This document shows, piece by piece, positions 43,057-51,855 of a DNA stretch of 64,000 nucleotides. This stretch comes from Flavobacteriales bacterium UBA7666 (GTDB lineage Bacteria > Bacteroidota > Bacteroidia > Flavobacteriales_D > Crocinitomicaceae). The translations under genes were made by a program, and so were the position numbers. Under the pieces are notes generated by a model. The model was not told the origin of the DNA. It was given only the letters and a program-made list of their open reading frames with translations, and searched no databases. Each line of letters opens with the position of its first letter. Position 1 is the first letter of the stretch. Where the stretch lies: the NCBI GenBank assembly GCA_002483265.1, contig DLHO01000026.1, positions 412,510-476,509 of the forward strand. Reading direction: 5' to 3'.

Positions 43057-43848
43057 TCAATACTCCAAATCATATACCTCTCTTAAGGTTTTATAGGTAA
43101 TAGGGACAAGAATTTCACCGGATGCATTCACAATGCCCCACTTTCCTTTCAATTGTACGTATTTGTTGCCATCTCCGTAGCCTTGCACATCTTCATACTT
43201 AATCGGAATGGTTTCTTTTCCGGTTTTGTCAATAACACCGACTTTTCCGTTCAATTCTACTCTTGTCGTATTTTCATCTTCTCCGAAGAGGATCATTTGC
43301 GGATATTTTATTGGGATAATGACCGTTCCTGTCTTGTCAATACAACCCCATTTTTCATTTAATTTAACGGTTAATATTCCGTTGAAACTACTGGCATCGT
43401 CATAGATTAATGGGACGACTTCTTTTCCTTTTGGATCAATAAAACCATGTTTTCCGTTGTTTTTCACTTCTGCAAGACCTTCATTGAAGGATTCGGTACT
43501 CTCATACTTAAACGGAATAATTACTTCTCCTTTTGCATTAATAAAACCACTTTTTCCGTTCAGCTCCACCGAGGCTAGACCCTCAGAAAAACTACTTCCA
43601 CGAGTATATTTTAAATCAATCACTACATTGTCCAAGATATCGATATATCCCACTTTTCCATTCTTCTGAACTCGCGCATAACCTTCTTCAAAGTTATCCG
43701 CATAGTCATAACTTGGCTTGATTACAACCGTTTTATTCGATCTGTCTCTAAAACCATATTTCCCATTTTCCTGAAAGGTTTCCAGTACCTGGGCATTTAG
43801 TGTCAGGAAGCAGTTTAATAGTAATCCAATTGTGATAAAGCTTTTCAT
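43057..43848 (-). CDS. secreted WG-repeat protein
   Basis: A 263-residue protein made of a signal peptide (1-19, ending LNAQ) and seven WG beta repeats of about 33 residues; typical units are GKWGIVNASGEILVPITY and GKVGVIDKTGKETIPIKY. The WG repeat family is common in Bacteroidota and of unknown function. It ends 17 bp before the GNAT start at 43039. Confidence 0.88.
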   Translation of the reverse strand: MKSFITIGLLLNCFLTLNAQVLETFQENGKYGFRDRSNKTVVIKPSYDYADNFEEGYARVQKNGKVGYIDILDNVVIDLKYTRGSSFSEGLASVELNGKSGFINAKGEVIIPFKYESTESFNEGLAEVKNNGKHGFIDPKGKEVVPLIYDDASSFNGILTVKLNEKWGCIDKTGTVIIPIKYPQMILFGEDENTTRVELNGKVGVIDKTGKETIPIKYEDVQGYGDGNKYVQLKGKWGIVNASGEILVPITYKTLREVYDLEY

Positions 43849-43936
43849 AGTTACTCTGGTTTTAGTGCTTGTTTAATAATTGTTTCAATTTTAACCTCCA
43901 TGTGTTCAGAGAACTCAAAACATCGATTGATTTTGT

Positions 43937-44515
43937 TTATACTTTCTTTCTTTTCAATGAACTTAGGATCTGTCTCATAGCCGTAGAATCTTCCGGGGTA
44001 TAATCTGCTTTGGATAAATGAACAGTTACAAAAAGATCTTTATCCGGCATGAGATAACCATACATGTGTTTTTGTTTAATTTTCACACCATTAAATTCTG
44101 GAACATCATTTTGCCGGAACATAAAATCATCCGTCGGACTTCCCCAGTTGGATTCGTTTTTCTCATACTCATTCAAATTAGAATTTTTTGAAAAATAAAC
44201 AAAGGGATAAGCAGGACTTAATTCTGGCCCGTCGATAATTCCTCTTGGAATGTCAACTAAAGTGGATCGTTCTTCATCTGTAAGCTTGTAATAAAGAACG
44301 GAACAAACAATGCCATTCTTACTTCCAGCCGAATAGTAATAATCACTTCCCCGCCATTCTTTTGTGAATAATTTGAATTCCTCAATATTTATTGAAATGG
44401 TAGTATTTTCTCGTTTAGGATAACTAAACTCTATCAATTCCAAATCTGCAAGTTTGAAAGATAAGAGCCCGATTGCTAGGATTGAAAGAAAGGTGTATTT
44501 TTTTAATTTATTCAT
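43937..44515 (-). CDS. exported protein of unknown function
   Basis: A 192-residue protein with a probable signal or anchor (about 6-24) and a soluble domain rich in Tyr and Ser. No family recognised. It has its own promoter box (TATATTTG at 44538-44545) giving a leader of about 20 nt, so it begins the small-gene run on the minus strand, followed 88 bp later by the WG-repeat gene. Confidence 0.65.
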   Translation of the reverse strand: MNKLKKYTFLSILAIGLLSFKLADLELIEFSYPKRENTTISINIEEFKLFTKEWRGSDYYYSAGSKNGIVCSVLYYKLTDEERSTLVDIPRGIIDGPELSPAYPFVYFSKNSNLNEYEKNESNWGSPTDDFMFRQNDVPEFNGVKIKQKHMYGYLMPDKDLFVTVHLSKADYTPEDSTAMRQILSSLKRKKV

Positions 44516-44537
44516 TGTAAAGGAGGTTGTTTTCCTG

Positions 44538-44545
44538 CAAATATA
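44538..44545 (-). promoter_or_regulatory. -7 box before the exported protein at 43937-44515
   Basis: TATATTTG on the minus strand, exact TAnnTTTG match, 22 nt from the ATG. Confidence 0.5.
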
Positions 44546-44564
44546 AGACTCATTTCAGTTTTAA

Positions 44565-44593
44565 CGAAAAAGGGAAGTACTTGACTTCCCTTT
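44565..44593 (-). terminator. intrinsic terminator of the dipeptidyl peptidase III gene
   Basis: Perfect 10-bp stem AAAGGGAAGT / ACTTCCCTTT with a 5-nt loop and a T run on the minus strand, just past the stop at 44600. Confidence 0.85.
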
Positions 44594-44599
44594 GACTAT

Positions 44600-46612
44600 T
44601 TAATACAAAAAACTATGATTCTTTCCGTAATACAACATCTGCTCAATGAATCCTTGTTTGTTCTCCAATTTGATGTCCTCGATTTTTCCTTCGTGATTCA
44701 TGATTGGAACAAAAACAGGATAAACAAATCCGTTGTAAGGCGCAATGTTTAATGGTTTCACACGTCTCAAAACTTCTGCGTGAATTTTCTTGTCGACTTT
44801 CACTCCATACGTTTCAACCAAAGCTTTTCCGGCGTTGTAATCACCTTCCGATTTGATGCGTTGGATTTCTCTCAACAATTCACCAAAAAGAACACGCAGT
44901 TTTTTGTAGTCCTTGATGTCGTAATAGGTTTTTCCATTACGGATAATTTTCTCGATCACTTTGTCTTTCTGACCTTTTTCGAAAACCCAGGCACTTACTA
45001 ATTGACGATTCTGCATGTGTTCTTCTTCTACATTCTGACCCATCTCCAAACGTTGCAACTGAGTCATCATCCCATTGCGGATATAGCCGTCGTATTCTGC
45101 TTTTCCAACTTCCAGTGTTTCGATCAATTTTAAGTCGACCATTTTCTGATCCATGATGAAATACAGACCAACTAAATCGGCACGTGCTTCTTCTAATGTA
45201 GACGCGTAATTCTCTAGCGTTTCTGATGGTTGCCCAACACCTTTATTGATTTGTCCACTGGCATGTCCAACAACTTCATGCAGAGCCGTATGCATTTTCC
45301 CTGCAATTGCTCCGTATTTGTTTGCACGTTCGATTTCTTCTTTGTCATTTGCGAATTCTTCAACCAGAGCAGGTCCGCCGGCTTTATTGTAAGCTTCAAT
45401 GATATTTCCAAGAGAAACAGACTTAGAACCATGAATCTCACGGATCCAGTTGTTATTCGGAAGGTTTACACCAATTGGAGTAGAAGGAGCTGCATCACCG
45501 GATTCGCTGGCAACTTCTACTACTTTATAGGAAACACCAACTACTTTCTTTTTCTTGTGTTCTGGCATTAGTGGCGAATTGTCTTCAAACCACTGTGCGT
45601 TTTTGGCAACAACAGCCATTCTTTTTGATGCTTCAAAATCGTTGATTTGAACAATGGACTCGTAGTTTGCACGTTTTCCTAAGGCATCTCCATAGGTTTC
45701 AATGAATCCGTTGATGTAGTCGATATCACCTTTTGTTGCAGTGGACCAAATCACATTGTATTCATCCCATTTTTTCAAATCACCTGTTTTGTAATAATCG
45801 ATCAGGACTTTCAATGCTCTGGCTTGCTGGTCATTTTCTGCAACTTTCACTGCTTTTCTCAACCAGAAAATAATCTGATCGATCGCTAAACCATATTTTC
45901 CTTTGCTTTTCCAGACGTCTTCATGAAGTTTTCCGTTTTTCAGAATCAGTGTGGAATTTAATCCCCATTCAATTGGTTCCGGATCATTCAGATCCTGCTT
46001 TTGGGAATAGTATTCATTGACCATTTTCTGAGTAACACTGTCACCATAAAAATTGTTGGCTGATGCTACAATCATATCCACATCCGGATTTTTCACTTTT
46101 CGCTTGCTCTCTAGTTTCGGATCAAAGATCGCATCCAAAGCTTCAGGACTTAAATTGTGTTCCACTGCAGCCATCAATTTATTCAGATAAGCAGAGCTAA
46201 ATTTCGGTTTGATCTTATCCATGCTGTAGTGGTGGTGAATTCCATTTGAAAAGAATACTTGTTTACTCCATTCATCGAATTTCTTCCACTCGGCAGTGTT
46301 TTTATCGCCGGTATATTTTTCATGAATCGCTTCTAATGCTCTTCTGATTTCCAGATTGAAGCGGTTGTTCTGATCGTAATTGATATCTCTTCCTGCCAAT
46401 CCAGCCTGAGAAAGGTAGTAAACCAACTCTTTTTGCTTTAAGGTAAGTTTATTCCAACTCGGAACTTCGAAACGAAGGATTTGGACATCTGCAAATCGTT
46501 CAACGCTGGTTTCCATTGGTCCTGTAGTTTCTTCAGTTGATTCTTCATTGCTTCCACAAGCCGCAGAAAGCGCCAAAAGTGAAGAAAAAGCAATCATATT
46601 CTGTATTTTCAT
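44600..46612 (-). CDS. dipeptidyl peptidase III family lipoprotein (peptidase M49)
   Basis: A 670-residue zinc metallopeptidase that removes dipeptides from peptide N-termini. The M49 zinc motif HEVVGH (about residue 443) and the second motif EEARADLVGLYF (Glu near 474) are present. The N-terminus has a signal with lipobox SAAC (Cys about residue 19), so it is probably attached to a membrane and faces the periplasm or cell surface, unlike the cytosolic eukaryotic enzyme. Length fits bacterial members. Single-gene unit with its own terminator. Confidence 0.93.
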   Translation of the reverse strand: MKIQNMIAFSSLLALSAACGSNEESTEETTGPMETSVERFADVQILRFEVPSWNKLTLKQKELVYYLSQAGLAGRDINYDQNNRFNLEIRRALEAIHEKYTGDKNTAEWKKFDEWSKQVFFSNGIHHHYSMDKIKPKFSSAYLNKLMAAVEHNLSPEALDAIFDPKLESKRKVKNPDVDMIVASANNFYGDSVTQKMVNEYYSQKQDLNDPEPIEWGLNSTLILKNGKLHEDVWKSKGKYGLAIDQIIFWLRKAVKVAENDQQARALKVLIDYYKTGDLKKWDEYNVIWSTATKGDIDYINGFIETYGDALGKRANYESIVQINDFEASKRMAVVAKNAQWFEDNSPLMPEHKKKKVVGVSYKVVEVASESGDAAPSTPIGVNLPNNNWIREIHGSKSVSLGNIIEAYNKAGGPALVEEFANDKEEIERANKYGAIAGKMHTALHEVVGHASGQINKGVGQPSETLENYASTLEEARADLVGLYFIMDQKMVDLKLIETLEVGKAEYDGYIRNGMMTQLQRLEMGQNVEEEHMQNRQLVSAWVFEKGQKDKVIEKIIRNGKTYYDIKDYKKLRVLFGELLREIQRIKSEGDYNAGKALVETYGVKVDKKIHAEVLRRVKPLNIAPYNGFVYPVFVPIMNHEGKIEDIKLENKQGFIEQMLYYGKNHSFLY

Positions 46613-46775
46613 ATTGTTCGGTTATCTGTTTGAAGATAGCCAAATTATTTGAGATATGGATTGTTGAGCTGAATAGAAAACAGAATTACCACTTAAATGT
46701 AAAATAATTCGCTCATCATAATATTTATATCACTAAATGATAAAATACAAACATTTGATGTTTAAAATAAAACAA

Positions 46776-48152
46776 ATGAAAACTACTTTACTACTACTTT
46801 CGCTATTTATATGCGGAATTGGCTTTTCACAACCTTATCAGATTGGACATCGAACAATTACATTTAATGATCCTTCGCGAACGGGAGGATTTGGTTCAGG
46901 GGGCGGAGCTGGTCGACAAATTCAATGCGAAGTTTATTATCCTTCAACGACAGCAGGAAATGATGTTGCGATCTCTTCAGGACAATTTCCTTTTATGGTC
47001 TTTGGGCATGGATTTGTGATGACCTGGGATTCGTACCAGAATTTCATAGATCATTACGTTCCACTTGGTTATGTGATGGTTTTTCCACGAACAGAAGGTG
47101 GGTTTTCTCCTGTTCATCAGGAGTTTGCACTTGATCTGCTAATTACAGGAACAAAGATGGAGGCACTAAACATGGATAATTCTTCTTTTTTCTATCAAGC
47201 TTGGAACGGAAGAAAAGCAGTGATGGGACATTCAATGGGCGGTGGATCTTCTTTTCTTGCAGCAGCTCAAAACACGGCAAATTTTGATATTCTAGTTGGA
47301 TTTGCTCCTGCAGAAACGACTCCTTCCGCAATTAATGTCAGTTCGGATATTTCCATTCCGACACTTGTTTTCTCCGGATCGGAAGATGCAGTTACTGATC
47401 CAACGACCAATCATAAACCCATGTATGACAGTGTTTCGAATGTATGCAAACATTACATTTCTATTACAGGTGGTGCGCATTGCTATTTTGCCAATTCAAG
47501 CACCACTTGTGATTTTGGAGAATCAGCATCAGGTGGAAATATTACGATTACACGACCGGTTCAGCATGATATCACATTTGATGCCCTGGATCCATATTTG
47601 AAATTTTACTTGATGAAGGATTGTCCGAGTTGGCCGTTGTTTACAACTCAGCGTGATACAGATACACGTATTCAATCATTATTTTCCTGTTTGTATACTT
47701 TGCCATCCAATCCTGTGATTACTCAAAACGGATCAGTTTTAAGTATTCCATCCACTTCGTTGACTATTTCCTGGTTTCTAAATGGGAATGAATTATCAGG
47801 AGAGACTTTCACAACGATTGATACACAGTCATACGGTGGTGGGCTGTATGAAGTTCGTGTGACTGACAATTTTGGATGTGATGGTAGCGCAAATCAGGGA
47901 GTGACAGTTGGATTAGAGGAAAACACGACGTTTTATTTCTTAGTTTATCCGAATCCTACAAATGGAATTGCTACAATTCAAACAAATACTTCGGACTTAC
48001 GGATTATTGAATTATCAGATATTGGTGGGAGAATAATTAGTGAGTTTAAAGTTCAACTGAAGGCGGAATTATCTCTTGAGAATTTGGAGAGTGGAACTTA
48101 TTTTATTCGATTTAAAGATTCAAATCAAATGCAACGAATTATAAAGAAATAG
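46776..48152 (+). CDS. secreted alpha/beta hydrolase with T9SS type A C-terminal domain
   Basis: A 458-residue secreted enzyme. Signal peptide MKTTLLLLSLFICGIGFSQ from the ATG at 46776 (an upstream in-frame ATG at 46737 would bury the signal). The hydrolase domain (about 25-290) has FGHGFVMTW, nucleophile elbow GHSMGGGSS and late GGAHCYF; it resembles the chlorophyllase/PAF-acetylhydrolase group, substrate unknown. An Ig-like stretch and a type A sorting domain follow (YPNPTNGIATI, SDIGGRII, SGTYFIRFKDS, ending QRIIKK), so it should be exported by the type IX system. Confidence 0.87.
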   Translation: MKTTLLLLSLFICGIGFSQPYQIGHRTITFNDPSRTGGFGSGGGAGRQIQCEVYYPSTTAGNDVAISSGQFPFMVFGHGFVMTWDSYQNFIDHYVPLGYVMVFPRTEGGFSPVHQEFALDLLITGTKMEALNMDNSSFFYQAWNGRKAVMGHSMGGGSSFLAAAQNTANFDILVGFAPAETTPSAINVSSDISIPTLVFSGSEDAVTDPTTNHKPMYDSVSNVCKHYISITGGAHCYFANSSTTCDFGESASGGNITITRPVQHDITFDALDPYLKFYLMKDCPSWPLFTTQRDTDTRIQSLFSCLYTLPSNPVITQNGSVLSIPSTSLTISWFLNGNELSGETFTTIDTQSYGGGLYEVRVTDNFGCDGSANQGVTVGLEENTTFYFLVYPNPTNGIATIQTNTSDLRIIELSDIGGRIISEFKVQLKAELSLENLESGTYFIRFKDSNQMQRIIKK

Positions 48153-48157
48153 TTTAT

Positions 48158-48191
48158 TGGGATCTGCTTACTTTAGGCTGATCCCACTTTT
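48158..48191 (+). terminator. intrinsic terminator of the secreted hydrolase gene
   Basis: Stem TGGGATC / GATCCCA (48158-48164, 48180-48186) with a further GC/GC pair inside, followed by a short T run. Confidence 0.65.
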
Positions 48192-48212
48192 TCAATTCTC
48201 TATTTTCGAATC

Positions 48213-48809
48213 TTAATCGTGGGAGACATAACATTCTCCGGCTGTAATTGCTACAGGAACTCTGTTTTCAGCGGGAACAATTGGGCAGGAGTAGCGATCT
48301 GAATAAGCACAATACGGATGGTGTGAGGTATTGAAATCAATCTTCACTTTTTTAGTCTTTTTGTTGAAATAACAGTCCAGGTATTTTCCGGCACCATAAG
48401 TAGAACTGCCGGTTGTGGCATCTTTAAACGGTACGAAATAATAGTTCTTGTATTCTTTCTTTCCTGCCAAATCCAGGTTTTGATAAACATTCAATTTGCA
48501 GACAGTATCATTCACTTTAAAAGAAAGAGTTCCTACTTTTCGGTAATAAACCGTTCGTTCTTTCGACATGGGCATCACAAATGCGGGACCAACTTCTTTG
48601 ATGAAATCGGCTTCAATGATGAAGGATGAATTGATTGGAAAGAAACAAATTTCCGGGTGAATCTTACGTTCTTCTTCGTTTAATACTTTTGACAGGAATT
48701 CTTTTTCGTGTTGTTCGCGTTCATGTGTAAGACTGTCTGAATAATTATTCTGCGCGAATGATGTTCCAACAGAAATGACAAGTACGAAAAGGGTTAGAAT
48801 TGTTCTCAT
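48213..48809 (-). CDS. DUF1684 domain secreted protein
   Basis: A 198-residue protein with a signal peptide (1-19, ending SFAQ). The DUF1684 pattern is clear: YYFVPFKDATTGSSTYGAGKY, IDFNTSHHPYCAYSDRYSCP and ENRVPVAITAGE. The family has conserved Cys/His residues and unknown function. It overlaps the YggS gene by 4 bp (ATGA), so expression is likely coupled. Confidence 0.9.
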   Translation of the reverse strand: MRTILTLFVLVISVGTSFAQNNYSDSLTHEREQHEKEFLSKVLNEEERKIHPEICFFPINSSFIIEADFIKEVGPAFVMPMSKERTVYYRKVGTLSFKVNDTVCKLNVYQNLDLAGKKEYKNYYFVPFKDATTGSSTYGAGKYLDCYFNKKTKKVKIDFNTSHHPYCAYSDRYSCPIVPAENRVPVAITAGECYVSHD

Positions 48810-49468
48810 CTGTCTCCGAATAATGAACTTCCAACACGAATCATCGTACTTCCTTCTTCAATTGCGAGTTTGTAATCGCCACTCATTCCCATAGAAATCA
48901 CTTTGAAATCCGGATTGTATTTGAAATAATTGCTTTTCAGAATGGCAAAATAGTTGTGTAGGTTTCGGAATTCGTCTCGTACTTGTTCTTCGTTTTCTAC
49001 GAAACTTGCCATTCCCATTAATCCAACAATGGAAATGTGATTCATTTCAATAAATTCTCTGTTTTGTAGAATTTCTTCCGCTTCTTCAAATGAAAGCCCG
49101 AACTTGGTTTCTTCCTGTGCAATGTGAAATTGAAGTAAACAGGGAATCACACGGTTATTCTTTTCTCCTTGTCTATTGATTTCCTGAAGTAATTTGAAAC
49201 TGTCAACAGAATGGATCAGTGAAACAAACGGGGCAATGTATTTTACTTTATTGCTTTGCAAATGACCGATTAAATGCCATTCAATATCTTTTGGTAGAAT
49301 TTCCCATTTATCAACCAGTTCCTGTACTTTGTTTTCGCCAAAAACGCGTTGACCAGCATCGTATGCTTCCTGCACAAGAGAAGCCGGTTTTGTTTTTGAA
49401 ACAGCTACTAAAACCACTTCTTGTGGCAATTCTTCTTTTAATGTATGGATTCGATCTGCTAGAGACAT
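48806..49468 (-). CDS. YggS/PLPBP family pyridoxal-phosphate homeostasis protein
   Basis: A 220-residue alanine-racemase-fold protein binding pyridoxal 5'-phosphate without catalysis. VAVSKTKP contains the PLP lysine; VFGENKVQE, WHLIGHLQSNK and SMGMSGDYKLAIEEGSTMIRVGSSLFG are family signatures. It helps balance vitamin B6 and amino-acid pools. It lies 2 bp after the DUF1015 gene and near serC, a PLP enzyme. Confidence 0.96.
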   Translation of the reverse strand: MSLADRIHTLKEELPQEVVLVAVSKTKPASLVQEAYDAGQRVFGENKVQELVDKWEILPKDIEWHLIGHLQSNKVKYIAPFVSLIHSVDSFKLLQEINRQGEKNNRVIPCLLQFHIAQEETKFGLSFEEAEEILQNREFIEMNHISIVGLMGMASFVENEEQVRDEFRNLHNYFAILKSNYFKYNPDFKVISMGMSGDYKLAIEEGSTMIRVGSSLFGDR

Positions 49469-49470
49469 GT

Positions 49471-50706
49471 TTATTCGTTGATATTGTAGATTGTCAATCC
49501 GCTGCGCATTTTGGGTTCAACCCAAGTAGATTTCGGAGGCATGATTCCTCCCTGATCTGCAACTTCTTTCACTTCGTTAATGGATGCTGGATACAAGAGG
49601 AACCCAACTTTGAAGTCTTCTTTTTTTACCAGATCGACTACTTTTTTCAATTCTCTTGTTCCCGGAATGAAATCGATTTCCTTACTGGTTTTCAAGTCTT
49701 CAATTCCCAAAATTGGATTCAAAATGTAATCGGTCAGAATTTGTGCGTCCAATTGTTTGACTACATCTTTTACTGATGTGATATGTTCTTTTGCTTTGAA
49801 GGAGTATGATTCTCTTCCAAGTAAGCACACAATTTCATGCCTTTGAAGCGGTCTGCGTGCTTTCTTCAATTCTTCAATATTAAAGTGGGCTTCACAGGCC
49901 TTGAGGAAATCACTATTAGAAAGTCCGTTTAAAGTTTTCACCAAACGCTGAAATTCCAAAATTTCCAACTTTTGTTCATCGATCAGATATGCTAAAAAGT
50001 AATCGTGATTTGAAAAAAAAGGTTGTTTATTCTTGATGATGGTATCTTTCAATCGGGCAGAGGATGCTGAACGATGATGGCCATCTGCAATGTATAATTG
50101 GTTTAGCCCAGCATAAATTGAGATCAATTTAGAATCCTTTTTGGCATTAATAACCCACAATTCATGTTTGATCTTATCAGTTGTTGAAAATTCGTATTCA
50201 GGTCTGACTTTCGTTACTTTATCCAGGTATTTATCCAATTCAGGTAAATGCTTATGTGCCAATAAAACGGGTTCTGCATTAAAACCGGTAATATTCAAAT
50301 AATTGGTAAACATGGATTCACGGGAAGTAATGGTTGCTTCGTGTTTTTTAATCAGATCGTTTTTGTATTCTTCGACACTGACTCCTGCGATCACTCCGGT
50401 AAACTGATGGGTTCCTTTTGTTTGTCTGTAAATGTAAAAAGACTCTTCTGGATCCTGAATCAATATTCCCTGATCGATAAAAGAATCATAGCGTACTTTA
50501 ACTGCTTCAAAACGCTCTACGGAATTCGCTTTCGATTGGTGTTCTTTGTCGCCTTCCGGGTGAATGATGTGCAGGAATGTATAAGGATTTTCGTCCAGCT
50601 TTGCCCGCAGAATATGCTTGCGATAAGCAGCCAGTGGTCTTGTTGAAACCAACTGGGCTTTATCTCTTGTTGGACGAATTGCCTTAAAGGGGTGAATTAC
50701 AGACAT
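49471..50706 (-). CDS. DUF1015 domain protein of the serine cluster
   Basis: A 411-residue protein matching DUF1015 (IHPFKAIRP at the start, the YIADGHHRSASSARL motif near the middle). The family is usually found next to serA and serC in Bacteroidota and Firmicutes and may have an enzymatic role in serine metabolism; in some organisms it is proposed as a serine kinase or related enzyme, which I cannot confirm. Here it is 14 bp downstream of serA and 2 bp upstream of the YggS gene. Confidence 0.9.
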   Translation of the reverse strand: MSVIHPFKAIRPTRDKAQLVSTRPLAAYRKHILRAKLDENPYTFLHIIHPEGDKEHQSKANSVERFEAVKVRYDSFIDQGILIQDPEESFYIYRQTKGTHQFTGVIAGVSVEEYKNDLIKKHEATITSRESMFTNYLNITGFNAEPVLLAHKHLPELDKYLDKVTKVRPEYEFSTTDKIKHELWVINAKKDSKLISIYAGLNQLYIADGHHRSASSARLKDTIIKNKQPFFSNHDYFLAYLIDEQKLEILEFQRLVKTLNGLSNSDFLKACEAHFNIEELKKARRPLQRHEIVCLLGRESYSFKAKEHITSVKDVVKQLDAQILTDYILNPILGIEDLKTSKEIDFIPGTRELKKVVDLVKKEDFKVGFLLYPASINEVKEVADQGGIMPPKSTWVEPKMRSGLTIYNINE

Positions 50707-50720
50707 TTATTTTGAATGAC

Positions 50721-51686
50721 TTAAGCAGGAACTTGAACTCCAAACTGTTTAACAATCAGATCTGCCAATTCCAAACCAATGCGATCTTGTGCTTCATTTG
50801 TTGCCGCTCCGATGTGCGGAGTAGTTCCAATTTTTTCGTTGTTCAATAAATCCGCTCTTGGATTTGGTTCGTTTTCGAAGACATCTAATCCTGCATAAGC
50901 GACTTTGCCTTCTGCAATTGCTGCCAGTAAATCTGATTCATTTACAACTCCACCACGTGCCGCATTCACTAATACGACTCCTTTCTTCATGATGTCGAAT
51001 TCTGCTTTCCCGATTACAGCAGAACCGTCTGCTTGTTTCGGAATATGTAGTGAAATGAAATCAGCTTCTTTCAAAGCAACGGTTAAATCGTTTGTGGATC
51101 GAACAGGAACCTTGATTTCTCCCAAACCTTGAATTTCTAAAGGGATTTCAGTAGTGATTTCGTGATTATTGACAGCGATTACTTTCATGCCACAACCTAA
51201 AGCATAAGTTGCCAATGATTGTCCGATGCGTCCGAAACCAACTATTGCGATGGTTTTCCCGCGCAATTCGATTCCTTTCCCGTATTTCTTTTTCAATGCA
51301 GAAAAATCACCGGTTTCCATTTGTTTGAATGAATCATGCAATGAACGTGCTCCGGCAAACAAATGCCCCATTACCAATTCCGCAACGGATTGAGAAGAAG
51401 AAGCAGGCGTATTGATCACAGTCAATCCTTTTTCGCGGGCATAAGCCACATCAATATTGTCCATTCCAACACCACCACGACCTAACAATTTCAATCCCGG
51501 ACAAGCATCAATAACTACTTGTCTGATTGTTGTTGCGCTTCTAACCAAAATGATCTCTACGTTGTTCGCATTGACATAATTGATCAGATCCTCTTGATTT
51601 ACTTTATCTGTAATAACGGTATAACCAGCTTTTTCAAGTGCAACTTTTCCTTCGTTGGAAATTCCGTCGTTTGCTAATATTTTCAT
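50721..51686 (-). CDS. serA: D-3-phosphoglycerate dehydrogenase, short form
   Basis: Oxidises 3-phosphoglycerate to 3-phosphohydroxypyruvate with NAD+, first step of serine synthesis. 321 residues from the ATG at 51686 (MKILANDGIS). Motifs: GRGGVGMDNID, IVGFGRIGQSLA (NAD binding), AARGGVVNESDL (catalytic Arg) and TPHIGAATNEAQ (catalytic His). It lacks the C-terminal ACT domain, so it probably is not regulated by serine through that domain. serC lies upstream with a hairpin-rich 169-bp gap. Confidence 0.95.
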   Translation of the reverse strand: MKILANDGISNEGKVALEKAGYTVITDKVNQEDLINYVNANNVEIILVRSATTIRQVVIDACPGLKLLGRGGVGMDNIDVAYAREKGLTVINTPASSSQSVAELVMGHLFAGARSLHDSFKQMETGDFSALKKKYGKGIELRGKTIAIVGFGRIGQSLATYALGCGMKVIAVNNHEITTEIPLEIQGLGEIKVPVRSTNDLTVALKEADFISLHIPKQADGSAVIGKAEFDIMKKGVVLVNAARGGVVNESDLLAAIAEGKVAYAGLDVFENEPNPRADLLNNEKIGTTPHIGAATNEAQDRIGLELADLIVKQFGVQVPA

Positions 51687-51855
51687 ATGCTTTCTTTCAT
51701 TTTGTCTTAAATCCGAAGATTTATTCAATAATTCTATATCCCTCGACTTTTCCGTCTGTGGACGGAGCTATCGGTCTTCGTCAGCTATCGCCATCCTTCG
51801 GCTTTCTCATCTTGTGAGATGAGATACCTCAGTCTTCGCCAGCTATCGCTGGCTC
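51687..51855 (-). repeat. hairpin-rich serC-serA intergenic region
   Basis: Three perfect hairpins in a row: TCCGTC-tgtg-GACGGA (51751-51766), TCTCATCT-tgtg-AGATGAGA (51805-51824) and GCCAGC-tatc-GCTGGC (51838-51853). An 18-nt unit GTCTTCGYCAGCTATCGC is repeated at 51774-51791 and 51832-51849 with one mismatch. It would lie in the serC-serA transcript. Confidence 0.75.

Noticed and set aside
49219..49776. 185-codon plus-strand frame
   Set aside because: Antisense to the YggS and DUF1015 genes, both clearly recognised.
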